Shown here: one piece after another, positions 33,359 through 41,419 of the stretch
Numbering within the stretch: position 1 is the first letter of the stretch
Layout of the letters: each line of letters begins with the position of its first letter
Origin: Variovorax sp. J22G73
GTDB lineage: Bacteria > Pseudomonadota > Gammaproteobacteria > Burkholderiales > Burkholderiaceae_C
NCBI RefSeq assembly: GCF_030317035.1
Contig: NZ_JASZYK010000005.1
Location: forward strand, 409,916 to 473,915
Length of the DNA stretch: 64,000 bases
Direction of reading: 5' to 3'
The notes under the pieces: model-generated
Told to the model about the DNA's origin: nothing
Databases searched by the model: none
What the model saw: only the letters and a program-made list of their open reading frames with translations
Position numbers and translations under genes: made by a program

Positions 33359-34629
33359 GCAATACGCCAACGAACACCGTGGACAACGCAAGCACCGTGA
33401 ACACCACCACGCCCGCGCTCGCACTCTCGCAGCGCGCCTCCCGCGTGAAGCTCTCCGCCAACGCCGCCGCCAGTGCCCGCGCCGCCGCGCTGGTCGCGCA
33501 AGGGCGCGACGTGCTCACGCTGACCTCGGGCGAGCCCGACTTCGATACGCCCGCGCACATCAAGCAGGCCGCCACCGACGCGCTCGCGCGCGGACAGACC
33601 AAGTACACGGCCACGCCGGGCACCGCCGCGCTGCGGCAGGCCATCGTGGCCAAGTACCGGCGCGAGAACGACCTTGGCTACACACCCACGCAGGTCGTGG
33701 TGGCCAACGGCGCGAAGCAGATCGTGTTCCAGGCCTTTGCCGCCACGCTGGACGCGGGCGACGAGGTGATCGTTCCCGCGCCCTACTGGCCCTCGTTCCC
33801 GGACATCGTGCGCGTGAACGACGGCACGCCGGTCATCGTGCCGTGCGACGAGGCCAGCGGCTTCAAGCTCACGGCGCGCGCGCTCGAACGCGCCGTCACG
33901 CCGCACACGCGCTGGCTCGTCCTGAACTCGCCCGGCAACCCGACCGGTGCCATCTACACCCATGACGAGCTGCAGGCGCTGGCCGAGGTGCTGCGCCGCC
34001 ATCCGCGCGTGCTGGTGCTGTGGGACGAGGTGTACGAGCACATCTGGTTCGGCGACGCACCGCCGCCGCATCTGCTGCACGCCGCGCCCGACCTGCGCGA
34101 GCGCACGCTGCTGGTCAACGGCGTGTCGAAGACCTATGCCATGACGGGCTGGCGCATCGGCTGGGGCGCGGGGCCGGAGGCACTGGCGCGCGCGATGACG
34201 GTCATCCAGTCGCAGGCCACGTCCGGGGCCAATGCCATCGGGCAGGCCGCGGCGGCGGCCGCGCTGCAGTCGGACGACCAGCGCTTCGTCAGTGAAGCGC
34301 GCGCGGCCTACGCACGCCGTGCGGCACTCGTCACCGAGGCGCTGGCCACGGTGCCGGGCCTGGCCGTGCTGCCGCCGCAGGGCGCGTTCTTCGTCTACGC
34401 GAACTGCGCCGCGCTGATCGGGCGCGTGCGGCCCGACGGCCGCGCGATTGCCAGCGACACCGACTTCGTCGACTGGCTGCTCGAAGCCGAAGGCGTTGCC
34501 GTGGTCGATGGGCCCTCGTACGGGCTCTCGCCCTACATCCGCCTGTCGATCGCGGCCAGCGACGCGGTGCTTGCGCAGGCGGTGCAGCGCATCGCGCGCG
34601 CGGTCGCGGCACTGAAGGCGCCCGAATGA
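33355..34629 (+). CDS. Class I aspartate-type aminotransferase
   Basis: This 424-residue pyridoxal-phosphate enzyme of the aspartate aminotransferase family has the cofactor lysine K259 in NGVSKTYAMTGWRIGW, with NSPGNPTG (191-198) and an Asp-containing DEVYEHI strand. The GTG start at 33355 overlaps the previous stop. Aspartate aminotransferases also transaminate cysteine sulfinate to 3-sulfinopyruvate, which breaks down to pyruvate and sulfite. With a cysteine dioxygenase in the same operon that is the most economical role. A general aspartate or methionine transaminase is the alternative. Confidence 0.87.
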   Translation: MSNTPTNTVDNASTVNTTTPALALSQRASRVKLSANAAASARAAALVAQGRDVLTLTSGEPDFDTPAHIKQAATDALARGQTKYTATPGTAALRQAIVAKYRRENDLGYTPTQVVVANGAKQIVFQAFAATLDAGDEVIVPAPYWPSFPDIVRVNDGTPVIVPCDEASGFKLTARALERAVTPHTRWLVLNSPGNPTGAIYTHDELQALAEVLRRHPRVLVLWDEVYEHIWFGDAPPPHLLHAAPDLRERTLLVNGVSKTYAMTGWRIGWGAGPEALARAMTVIQSQATSGANAIGQAAAAAALQSDDQRFVSEARAAYARRAALVTEALATVPGLAVLPPQGAFFVYANCAALIGRVRPDGRAIASDTDFVDWLLEAEGVAVVDGPSYGLSPYIRLSIAASDAVLAQAVQRIARAVAALKAPE

Positions 34630-35372
34630 GCGATCCCGGCCTGCTCGCCCAGGCGGTGGCGGCCATCAAGCCGCTGGGGCTCAACTACGCCTTCCTGCTC
34701 GACCTGGGCGAGCGGCAGGCCTTCTTGCGCGGGCTGGTCGTCACCTTCGAGCTTTGCCTGCTGACCATTCCGGCGAGCCTGGTGGCGGGCGTGGCGATGG
34801 CGGCCGCGCTCACCTCGGGCCGCCAGTGGCTGGCGTTGCCGGCGCGCGCCTTCGTCGAGGTCACGCGCAACACGCCGACGCTGGTGCAGCTGTATTGCGC
34901 GTTCCTGGTGCTGAACATGCTCATCACGCGTCAGCTCGAAGGCGTGGGCGGCAACCCGCTCACGCCCTTCGTGTGGGTGGTGATCGTGGTGGCGATCCAC
35001 AAGGGCGCCTTCCATGCCGAGGCGCTGCGCGCGGGCATCGAGGCGGTGCCGCAGGTCACGCTGGAGGCGGCGCGCTCGCTGGGCTTTTCGCAGCGGCAGC
35101 TGCTGTGGCGCGTGGAGCTTCCGCTGGCGGTGCGCTTCGCGCTGCCGTCGCTGGTCAACAACCTGGTCGATCTGGTGAAGATGACGGCGGTGGCCTCGGC
35201 CATTGCGGTGGGCGACGTGACCTACGAGTCGATCATGATCTGGACGCAGCGCGACAACGTGCTGGAGCTGCTGCTGTTGATCTTGCTGTACTTCGGCGCG
35301 CTGACCTGGCTGGTCAGCCGCGCCGGCCACTGGCTCGAAGGCCGCTTGAGGATGCCCGGCTATGGCCAATGA
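34626..35372 (+). CDS. Polar amino-acid ABC transporter permease
   Basis: This 248-residue inner-membrane permease of the HisM/GlnP family has several hydrophobic segments and the EAA loop (EAARSLGFSQRQLLWRVELP). ARAFVEVTRNTPTLVQLY is the typical first-helix linker of amino-acid permeases. It starts in the aminotransferase stop codon and ends 11 bases inside the next permease gene, with which it should form a heterodimer. Confidence 0.88.
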   Translation: MSDPGLLAQAVAAIKPLGLNYAFLLDLGERQAFLRGLVVTFELCLLTIPASLVAGVAMAAALTSGRQWLALPARAFVEVTRNTPTLVQLYCAFLVLNMLITRQLEGVGGNPLTPFVWVVIVVAIHKGAFHAEALRAGIEAVPQVTLEAARSLGFSQRQLLWRVELPLAVRFALPSLVNNLVDLVKMTAVASAIAVGDVTYESIMIWTQRDNVLELLLLILLYFGALTWLVSRAGHWLEGRLRMPGYGQ

Positions 35373-36180
35373 AGCGGTAGCGAACCTCCTGCCGGCACGC
35401 GCCGCCTCGGGCACGCGCTTCGACCCGCGCCGGCATCCGTGGTGGACGGCGCTGGCGGCCGTGCTCGCGGTGATTGGCACCTGGGTGGCCACGGGCACCA
35501 CGCCGGTCGCGCTGGTGTTCCTGTGGCAATGGACGCCCGCGCTGCTGTGGGGGCTGCTCACCAACATCGAGATCAGCGTGCTCGCCATGGCGCTGGGCAC
35601 GCTGGCCGGGCTGGTGGTGGGGGCGCTGTCGTTGTCGCCACTGCGCGTGTTGCGCGTGCTCACGCGCTGGTACGTGCAGTTCTTTCGCAATGCGCCGGTG
35701 CTGGTGCTCATCTACTTCACGACCTACGTGTTTCCGTTCGAGCTGCATTTGGTGAAGTGGACGGTGCCTTTCCCCGACTGGATCAAGGTGGTGATCGGGC
35801 TGGCGCTGCCCACCAGCGCGGTGGTGGCGGAGATTTTTCGCGGCGCGATCCAGTCGATTCCCAGCGCGCAGTGGGAGGCGGCGCAGTCGCTGGCCTTGCG
35901 CCGCACCGAGATCTTCAGGCTCATCGTGCTGCCGCAGTGCCTGCGCCGCATGCTGCCACCGTGGATGAACCTGTACGCCAGCATCACCATGAGCACCGCG
36001 CTTGCCTCGCTGGTGGGCGCGCACGACGTGGTCGACACCGCGCAGATCGCCAGCAACACCGTGGCGCGCACCGACTTCACGGTGCTCGTCTATTTCACGC
36101 TGCTCGGCGTGTTCTTCGCCTACTGCTACCCGATTGCCCGCGCCACGCGCGCGCTGGAGCGCCGCCATGCCCGCCATTGA
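35362..36180 (+). CDS. Polar amino-acid ABC transporter permease, second subunit
   Basis: This 272-residue HisM/GlnP-family permease carries WYVQFFRNAPVLVLIYF and the EAA loop EAAQSLALRRTEIFRLIVLP. An extra N-terminal region of about 30 residues precedes the first membrane span. It overlaps the previous permease gene by 11 bases and the ATPase gene by 14 bases. It is the second half of the channel for the binding proteins at 31368 and 32525. Confidence 0.88.
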   Translation: MANEAVANLLPARAASGTRFDPRRHPWWTALAAVLAVIGTWVATGTTPVALVFLWQWTPALLWGLLTNIEISVLAMALGTLAGLVVGALSLSPLRVLRVLTRWYVQFFRNAPVLVLIYFTTYVFPFELHLVKWTVPFPDWIKVVIGLALPTSAVVAEIFRGAIQSIPSAQWEAAQSLALRRTEIFRLIVLPQCLRRMLPPWMNLYASITMSTALASLVGAHDVVDTAQIASNTVARTDFTVLVYFTLLGVFFAYCYPIARATRALERRHARH

Positions 36181-37036
36181 ACCTGTTTCACCCGTCTCTT
36201 CTGCTGCACCCTCCCCGCTCGTCGCCCTGCGCGGCGTGCAGCTTTCGTTCGGGGACAACGCGGTGCTGCGCGGCATCGACCTGGAGGTGCAGCGCGGCCA
36301 GGCGGTGTCGATCATCGGGCCCTCGGGCTCGGGCAAGTCGACCGTCCTGCGCTGCATCACCGGGCTGCTGCGCCCGCAGCACGGCGAGATTCGCGTGGGC
36401 GACACGCGCGTGGACACGCTGCGCACCGAGAGCGAGCTGATTGCGCTGCGCAAGCGCGTGGGCTTCGTGTTCCAGCAGTACAACCTGTTCCCCCACCTCA
36501 CGGTGCTGCAGAACCTGGTGATCGCGCCCACGCGCGTGGCCGGACGCGACCGCGCCACCGCCGAGCGCGAGGCGCGCGCGCTGCTCGACAAGGTGCGCCT
36601 GTCGCACAAGGAAGCGGCCTACCCCGGCGAGCTGTCGGGCGGGCAGCAGCAGCGGGTGGCCATTGCGCGCGCGCTGGCGATGCGGCCCGAGCTGATGCTG
36701 TTCGACGAAGTGACCTCCGCGCTCGACCCCGAGACCGTGGGCGAGGTGCTCACCGTGATCCGCGACCTGGTGCGCGACGGCCTGACCTGCGTGCTGGTGA
36801 CGCACGAGATGCGCTTTGCCGAGGAGATCAGCGACACGGTGTACTTCACCGAGGCCGGCGTGATCGTCGAGCACGGGCCGGCGGCGCGCATCTTCGGCGC
36901 GCCCGAGAGCGAGCGCACCCGCGCCTTCCTGCACCGCGCGCTGGGCGAAGGGCCGCGCGCTTCCGCGTTGCCGCCGGCCTTGCCCGCTCCCTTCCCCGAA
37001 ACGCTGCCCTTCGAGCGGCTGCGCTTCGCGCTCTGA
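36167..37036 (+). CDS. Polar amino-acid ABC transporter ATP-binding protein
   Basis: This 289-residue ATPase has Walker A GPSGSGKST at 51-59, the signature LSGGQQQR, Walker B MLFDEVTSALD and the H-loop THEMRFAEE characteristic of GlnQ/HisP-type proteins. About 35 residues at the C-terminus (rich in Pro, Ala and Phe) extend past the usual end. It completes an importer with the permeases at 34626 and 35362 and two binding proteins. Confidence 0.9.
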   Translation: MPAIEPVSPVSSAAPSPLVALRGVQLSFGDNAVLRGIDLEVQRGQAVSIIGPSGSGKSTVLRCITGLLRPQHGEIRVGDTRVDTLRTESELIALRKRVGFVFQQYNLFPHLTVLQNLVIAPTRVAGRDRATAEREARALLDKVRLSHKEAAYPGELSGGQQQRVAIARALAMRPELMLFDEVTSALDPETVGEVLTVIRDLVRDGLTCVLVTHEMRFAEEISDTVYFTEAGVIVEHGPAARIFGAPESERTRAFLHRALGEGPRASALPPALPAPFPETLPFERLRFAL

Positions 37037-37061
37037 ACCCCACCTTGCTTCCCCAAGAACC

Positions 37062-37712
37062 ATGACAACAGAAACCTCCACCCCTTCCACACTCTCTTCC
37101 GCCGACATTGCGACGCAACGCCGCGCCGCCGTCGACCAGGCCCTGGCCGACGTGCGCGCCATCGCCGCCACGCAGCCCTTCGACCGCGCCGTGCTCGCGC
37201 GCGTCACGGCACGGCTCGAGCAACTGGCCTCCCACACCGCGCTGTTCACGCGCGCCGACTTTCCCCCGCCTGCCGAGACAGAGGGCGTGGGCGCCTCCAC
37301 CCGTTACCGGCTCAACCCCGCGGACGGCGACGACGGCGTGGCGCTGTACCTGAACTCCATCAACCCCGGCAAGACCTCCATTCCGCACAACCACACGACC
37401 TGGGCCACCATCGTGGCGGTCGAGGGCCAGGAAGAAAACCGCGTCTACCGCCGCACCGACGACGGCAGCGACCCCGCCGTGGCCCGGCTCGAACTGGAGC
37501 GCGAAGTGACGGTGCAGCCCGGCACGTCCATCGGCTTCCTGGCCGACGACCTGCACAGCATCCACGTGATCGGCGAGCAGCCCACGCTGCACTTCCACCT
37601 GTACGGCCGGCCGCTGGAAACGCTGTCGCAGCGCATCGGCGTGAACCTGGAGACCGGCGCGGTCGTCAACTACAACGCCACGCAGCTCAAGCCGAGCAAG
37701 GTGGCCGCGTGA
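37062..37712 (+). CDS. Cysteine dioxygenase-type cupin
   Basis: This 216-residue cytoplasmic iron enzyme of the cysteine dioxygenase family has metal ligands H109 and H111 in IPHNHTTWATIVAVEG and H165 in ADDLHSIHVIG. Such enzymes oxidise cysteine to cysteine sulfinate; some bacterial relatives prefer 3-mercaptopropionate. It is equivalent to residues 20-195 of the fusion protein at 54709-56946, with matching HxHTTW and DD(L/V)H motifs. It lies 25 bases after the ATPase gene and overlaps the lyase gene by four bases. Confidence 0.87.
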   Translation: MTTETSTPSTLSSADIATQRRAAVDQALADVRAIAATQPFDRAVLARVTARLEQLASHTALFTRADFPPPAETEGVGASTRYRLNPADGDDGVALYLNSINPGKTSIPHNHTTWATIVAVEGQEENRVYRRTDDGSDPAVARLELEREVTVQPGTSIGFLADDLHSIHVIGEQPTLHFHLYGRPLETLSQRIGVNLETGAVVNYNATQLKPSKVAA

Positions 37713-38965
37713 GCGAACGCGACACCTTGCACGTGAGCGAAGGCGACACCTTGCGCGCGCGCACCAAGCTGCTGCACGCCGGCGCACCCGCGCTGCGCGA
37801 CGGCAGCGGCCCGGTCAACGTGCCCGTGGTGCGAACCAGCACCGTGCGCTTCGAGAACACCGCCGCGCACGCGGACTACCACCACCGCCGCACCGCCGGC
37901 GAGCGCGTGGCCGCGTACGGCCGCCACGGGCTGGACACGCACCGCGCGCTCGAAGACACGGTGACGGGGCTGGAGGGCGGGCACCGCGCCTTCCTCACGC
38001 CCTCGGGCCTGTCGGCGATCACGCTGGTGCTGCTGGCGCTGCTGTCGCCCGGCGACCACGCGCTGGTGGCCGACGGCGTGTACGCGCCGCTGCGCCGCGT
38101 CGACAGCACGCTGCTCCAGCGGCTGGGCGTGGAGGTCGAATATTTCTCGCCCACGCACGACGACCTGGCCAGCCGCATCCGGCCGAACACACGGCTGCTG
38201 TACCTGGAGTCGCCGAGCTCGCTGCTGTACGAGGTGCTCGACCTGCCGGCGCTCACCGCCGTCGCGCGCGACCGCGGCGTGACCGTGGCCACCGACAACA
38301 CCTGGAGCGGCGGCTGGTTCTACCAGCCGCTGGCACTGGGCGCGAACATTTCCATCCAGGCCGCGACCAAGTACATCTCGGGCCATTCCGACCTGATGCA
38401 GGGCGTGGTGGTGGTCGACAGCCCGGCGCTGGCCGCGAAGATCTCGACCGCCTACGAGGCGCTGGGCCTGACCGTGGGCGCCGACGACGCCTACCTAGCG
38501 CTGCGCGGCGTGCGCACGCTGCCCGTGCGGCTGGCGCAGCACCAGCGCCACGCGACCGAAGTGGCGGAGTTCCTGCAGCGGCAGCCGCAGGTGTCGCGCG
38601 TGTTCTACCCCGCGTTGCCGGGCGACCCCGGCCATGCGCTGTGGAAGCGCGACTTCAGCGGCGCGAGCGGGCTGGTGTCCTTCGAGTTCAGCCATGCCAC
38701 GCCGGCGGCGGCCAACGCCTTCGTCGATGCACTCGCCCTCTTCAGCATCGGCGCCTCGTGGGGCGGCTACGAAAGCCTGGCGCTGGTGGCGCAACCCGAG
38801 CGGCTGCGCGAGCACCGGCAATGGACCGGCAATGCGCCGGTGGTGCGCCTGCACATCGGCCTGGAAGACCCGGCGGACCTGATCGCCGACCTGGCGCAGG
38901 CGCTGAACAAGGCCCTGAACACGGCCCTGGCCACGGCTCTGGGCGGAGCCACCGCGCCGCGCTGA
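37709..38965 (+). CDS. Cystathionine beta-lyase-like C-S lyase
   Basis: This 418-residue enzyme of the Cys/Met pyridoxal-phosphate family has the cofactor lysine K221 in IQAATKYISGHSDLMQG and the YGRHGLDTHRALE substrate loop of cystathionine beta-lyases. The start is a GTG overlapping the dioxygenase stop. An odd duplicated DTLHVSEGDTL sequence opens the protein. It should cleave the C-S bond of cystathionine, cystine or another cysteine conjugate to give a thiol, pyruvate and ammonia. Its placement with the importer and dioxygenase supports a catabolic, scavenging role rather than methionine synthesis. Confidence 0.86.
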   Translation: MSERDTLHVSEGDTLRARTKLLHAGAPALRDGSGPVNVPVVRTSTVRFENTAAHADYHHRRTAGERVAAYGRHGLDTHRALEDTVTGLEGGHRAFLTPSGLSAITLVLLALLSPGDHALVADGVYAPLRRVDSTLLQRLGVEVEYFSPTHDDLASRIRPNTRLLYLESPSSLLYEVLDLPALTAVARDRGVTVATDNTWSGGWFYQPLALGANISIQAATKYISGHSDLMQGVVVVDSPALAAKISTAYEALGLTVGADDAYLALRGVRTLPVRLAQHQRHATEVAEFLQRQPQVSRVFYPALPGDPGHALWKRDFSGASGLVSFEFSHATPAAANAFVDALALFSIGASWGGYESLALVAQPERLREHRQWTGNAPVVRLHIGLEDPADLIADLAQALNKALNTALATALGGATAPR

Positions 38966-38994
38966 TTTCCTTTCTCACAAGAACACCTCACCTC

Positions 38995-41151
38995 ATGTCC
39001 TCGAACCCTCATTCATCTTCCGCGCCGCTCGATGCGCGCGTGCGCGTCGCCGTCGACGTCGGCGGCACCTTCACCGACGTGGTGCTGTTGCGCGGCGCAG
39101 AGAAACACACGCTCAAGGTGCTCACCACGCCGACCGCGCCCGAGCAGGCCGTGCTTGGCGGTGTCGAAGAAGTGCTGCAGAAGGCTGGCGCCGGCTGGGC
39201 CGATGTCGACCTGCTCATCCTCGGCACCACGCTGGCCACCAACGCGCTCATCGAGCGCAAGGGCGCGCCCACCGCGCTGCTGACCACGCACGGCTTTCGC
39301 GACCTGGTGGAAATCGGACTGGAAGACCGCTTCGCGCAGTACGACGTGTTCCTCGACAAGCCCGCACCGCTGGTGCCGCGCCACTGGCGCCACGGCGTGG
39401 TCGAGCGCGTGGACGCGGCCGGCCGCGTGATCACGCCGCTGGACGAGGCGCAGGTGGCCGTGCTCGCCAGGCAGCTGCTGGCCGACGGCATCGAGAGCGT
39501 GGCCGTGTGCTTCCTGCACGGCTATGCCAACCCCGCGCACGAGCGCCGCGTGCGCGAGCTGCTGCGCGAGCACGCGCCCGGCCTGTGGGTGTCGCTGGCC
39601 TCCGACGTGTGCCCCGAGATCCGCGAGTACGAGCGGCTGTCGACCATCAGCGCCAATGCCTATGTGCAGCCGCAGGTGGCGGGCTACCTGCGCCGCCTGC
39701 AGCAAGGCGCCACCGCGCGCGGCCTGCGCGCCGAGCCCTTCCTCATGACCTCGGGCGGCGCCATCACCACGCTGCAGGCCGGCATCGACGAGCCGGTGCG
39801 GCTGGTCGAGTCGGGCCCCGCGGGCGGCGCCGTGCTGGCGCGCCAGGTGGCCGAGCAGATCGGTGCGTCGCGCGCGCTCTCGTTCGACATGGGCGGAACC
39901 ACGGCCAAGATCTGCTTCATCGACGACTACCAGCCGCAGATCAGCCGCAGCTTCGAGTTTGGCCGGGTGCACCGGCACCTGAAGGGCTCGGGCCTGCCGA
40001 TTCGCATCCCGGTCATCGAGATGGTGGAAATCGGCGCGGGCGGCGGCTCCATCGCCCGCGTGAACCACCTGGGCGTGGTGCAGGTGGGCCCCGACAGCGC
40101 GGGCTCCTCGCCCGGCCCGGCCGCCTACGACCTGGGCGGCGAGCTGCCCACCGTGACCGACGCGCATGCCGCGCTGGGCACCATCGACCCGGCGCGCTTC
40201 GCGGTCGGCAAGGTGCAGCTGGACCCGCAGCGTGCGCGAGATGCGCTGCTGCAGGGCCTTACCGCGCAGACCGGCCTGGACGTGGAATCGGCCGCGCAGG
40301 CCGTGGTCGAGATCGTGACCGAGAACATGGCCAACGCCGCGCGCGTGCACGCGTCCGAGCTCGGCAAGGTCGCGGAAGAAAGCACGCTCATCGCCTTCGG
40401 CGGCGCGGCGCCGCTGCATGCCGCGTTGCTCGCGCGCAAGCTGGGCGTGGCGCGGTTGGTGATTCCGAATTCGGCCGGTGTCGGCTCGGCGCTCGGCTTT
40501 TTGTGGGCGCCGGTGGCGTACCAGACCGTGCGCAGCCTGGCGCAGCGGCTCGACCGCATCGACCATGCCGCCGTCGACAGGCTGCTGGCCGAGCTGACGG
40601 CGACCGCCGACGACGTGGTGCTGCGCGCCGCGCCCGGTGCCGCGCTGGTGCGCCACCGCCAGGCCTTCATGCGCTATGCGGGGCAGGGGCATGAGATTCC
40701 GGTCGAGCTGCCTGAAGGGCCGTTCGATGCAGCGGCGAGCAAAGCGTTGCACGAGCGCTTCGAGGCGCGGTACGCCGCGCTGTACGGCCGCAGCCTGCCG
40801 CACATCGCGGCGGAGGCGGTGAGCTGGTCAGTGGCGGTGGAAGCCGGCGGCCGCGATGCGCCAGAGCCCGACGAGGTGGTGGCCGATACCGGGCGCGCGG
40901 CGCCTTCGGGCACGCGCCGCCTGTACGACGCCGACACGGGCCAGTGGGCCGAGGTGCCGGTGTACGAGCGCCAGTCGCTGGCCGCGGGCAAGTGGATCGC
41001 AGGGCCGGCGCTGATCGTGGAAGACGAGACGACCACGCATGTGATCGCGGGCTTCGAGGCGCGTGCGACGCGGCTCGGGGCGCTGGTGCTGGACGACAAG
41101 GCTTCGGTGCGGCACGCCGATGCAGAAATCGCCGAAGAGGCCGCGGCATGA
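38995..41151 (+). CDS. hyuA: Hydantoinase/oxoprolinase alpha subunit (HyuA)
   Basis: This 718-residue protein of the HyuA family works with HyuB to open a lactam or hydantoin ring using ATP. Phosphate-binding motifs DVGGTFTD (21-28) and FDMGGTTAK (297-305) are clear, and a GAGGGSIA loop lies between. N-terminal, central and C-terminal HyuA domains are all present. It follows the lyase gene by 29 bases and precedes two HyuB genes. Members include 5-oxoprolinase, which also opens the cysteine precursor 2-oxothiazolidine-4-carboxylate. A sulfur-containing ring as substrate is therefore an attractive inference, not shown by the sequence. Confidence 0.87.
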   Translation: MSSNPHSSSAPLDARVRVAVDVGGTFTDVVLLRGAEKHTLKVLTTPTAPEQAVLGGVEEVLQKAGAGWADVDLLILGTTLATNALIERKGAPTALLTTHGFRDLVEIGLEDRFAQYDVFLDKPAPLVPRHWRHGVVERVDAAGRVITPLDEAQVAVLARQLLADGIESVAVCFLHGYANPAHERRVRELLREHAPGLWVSLASDVCPEIREYERLSTISANAYVQPQVAGYLRRLQQGATARGLRAEPFLMTSGGAITTLQAGIDEPVRLVESGPAGGAVLARQVAEQIGASRALSFDMGGTTAKICFIDDYQPQISRSFEFGRVHRHLKGSGLPIRIPVIEMVEIGAGGGSIARVNHLGVVQVGPDSAGSSPGPAAYDLGGELPTVTDAHAALGTIDPARFAVGKVQLDPQRARDALLQGLTAQTGLDVESAAQAVVEIVTENMANAARVHASELGKVAEESTLIAFGGAAPLHAALLARKLGVARLVIPNSAGVGSALGFLWAPVAYQTVRSLAQRLDRIDHAAVDRLLAELTATADDVVLRAAPGAALVRHRQAFMRYAGQGHEIPVELPEGPFDAAASKALHERFEARYAALYGRSLPHIAAEAVSWSVAVEAGGRDAPEPDEVVADTGRAAPSGTRRLYDADTGQWAEVPVYERQSLAAGKWIAGPALIVEDETTTHVIAGFEARATRLGALVLDDKASVRHADAEIAEEAAA

Positions 41152-41163
41152 GCAAGACCCGTC

Positions 41164-41412
41164 TTGCCCCTTCCCCCTTTGGGGGAAGGCTGGGATGGGG
41201 GCACGACGGCGCTGGCCCCCACGCGGCGCCTCATCGACCGCCGCTTGCCCCCACCCCTGCCCTCCCCCGGAAGGGGAGGGAGGAATTCCGCATTGCTCCT
41301 TCCCCCTTTGGGGGAAGGCTGGGATGGGGGCACGACGGCGCTGGCTCCCACGCGGCGCCTCATCGATCGCCGCCTACCCCCACCCCTGCCCTCCCCCAGA
41401 GGGGAAGGGAGA
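41164..41412. repeat. Two tandem copies of a palindromic intergenic repeat
   Basis: A unit of about 120 bases starting TTGCCCCTTCCCCCTTTGGG at 41164 is repeated with few changes from 41293, a 129-base period. Each unit opens with a CCTTCCCCC/GGGGGAAGG hairpin and closes with CCCTGCCCTCCCCC. The pair fills the gap between hyuA and the first hyuB, where the second copy supplies bases close to the ribosome site. Confidence 0.85.
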
Positions 41413-41419
41413 AATACCT

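Noticed and set aside
41164..41412. CRISPR-like array
   Set aside because: Only two long units, each palindromic and without short regular spacers; no cas genes.
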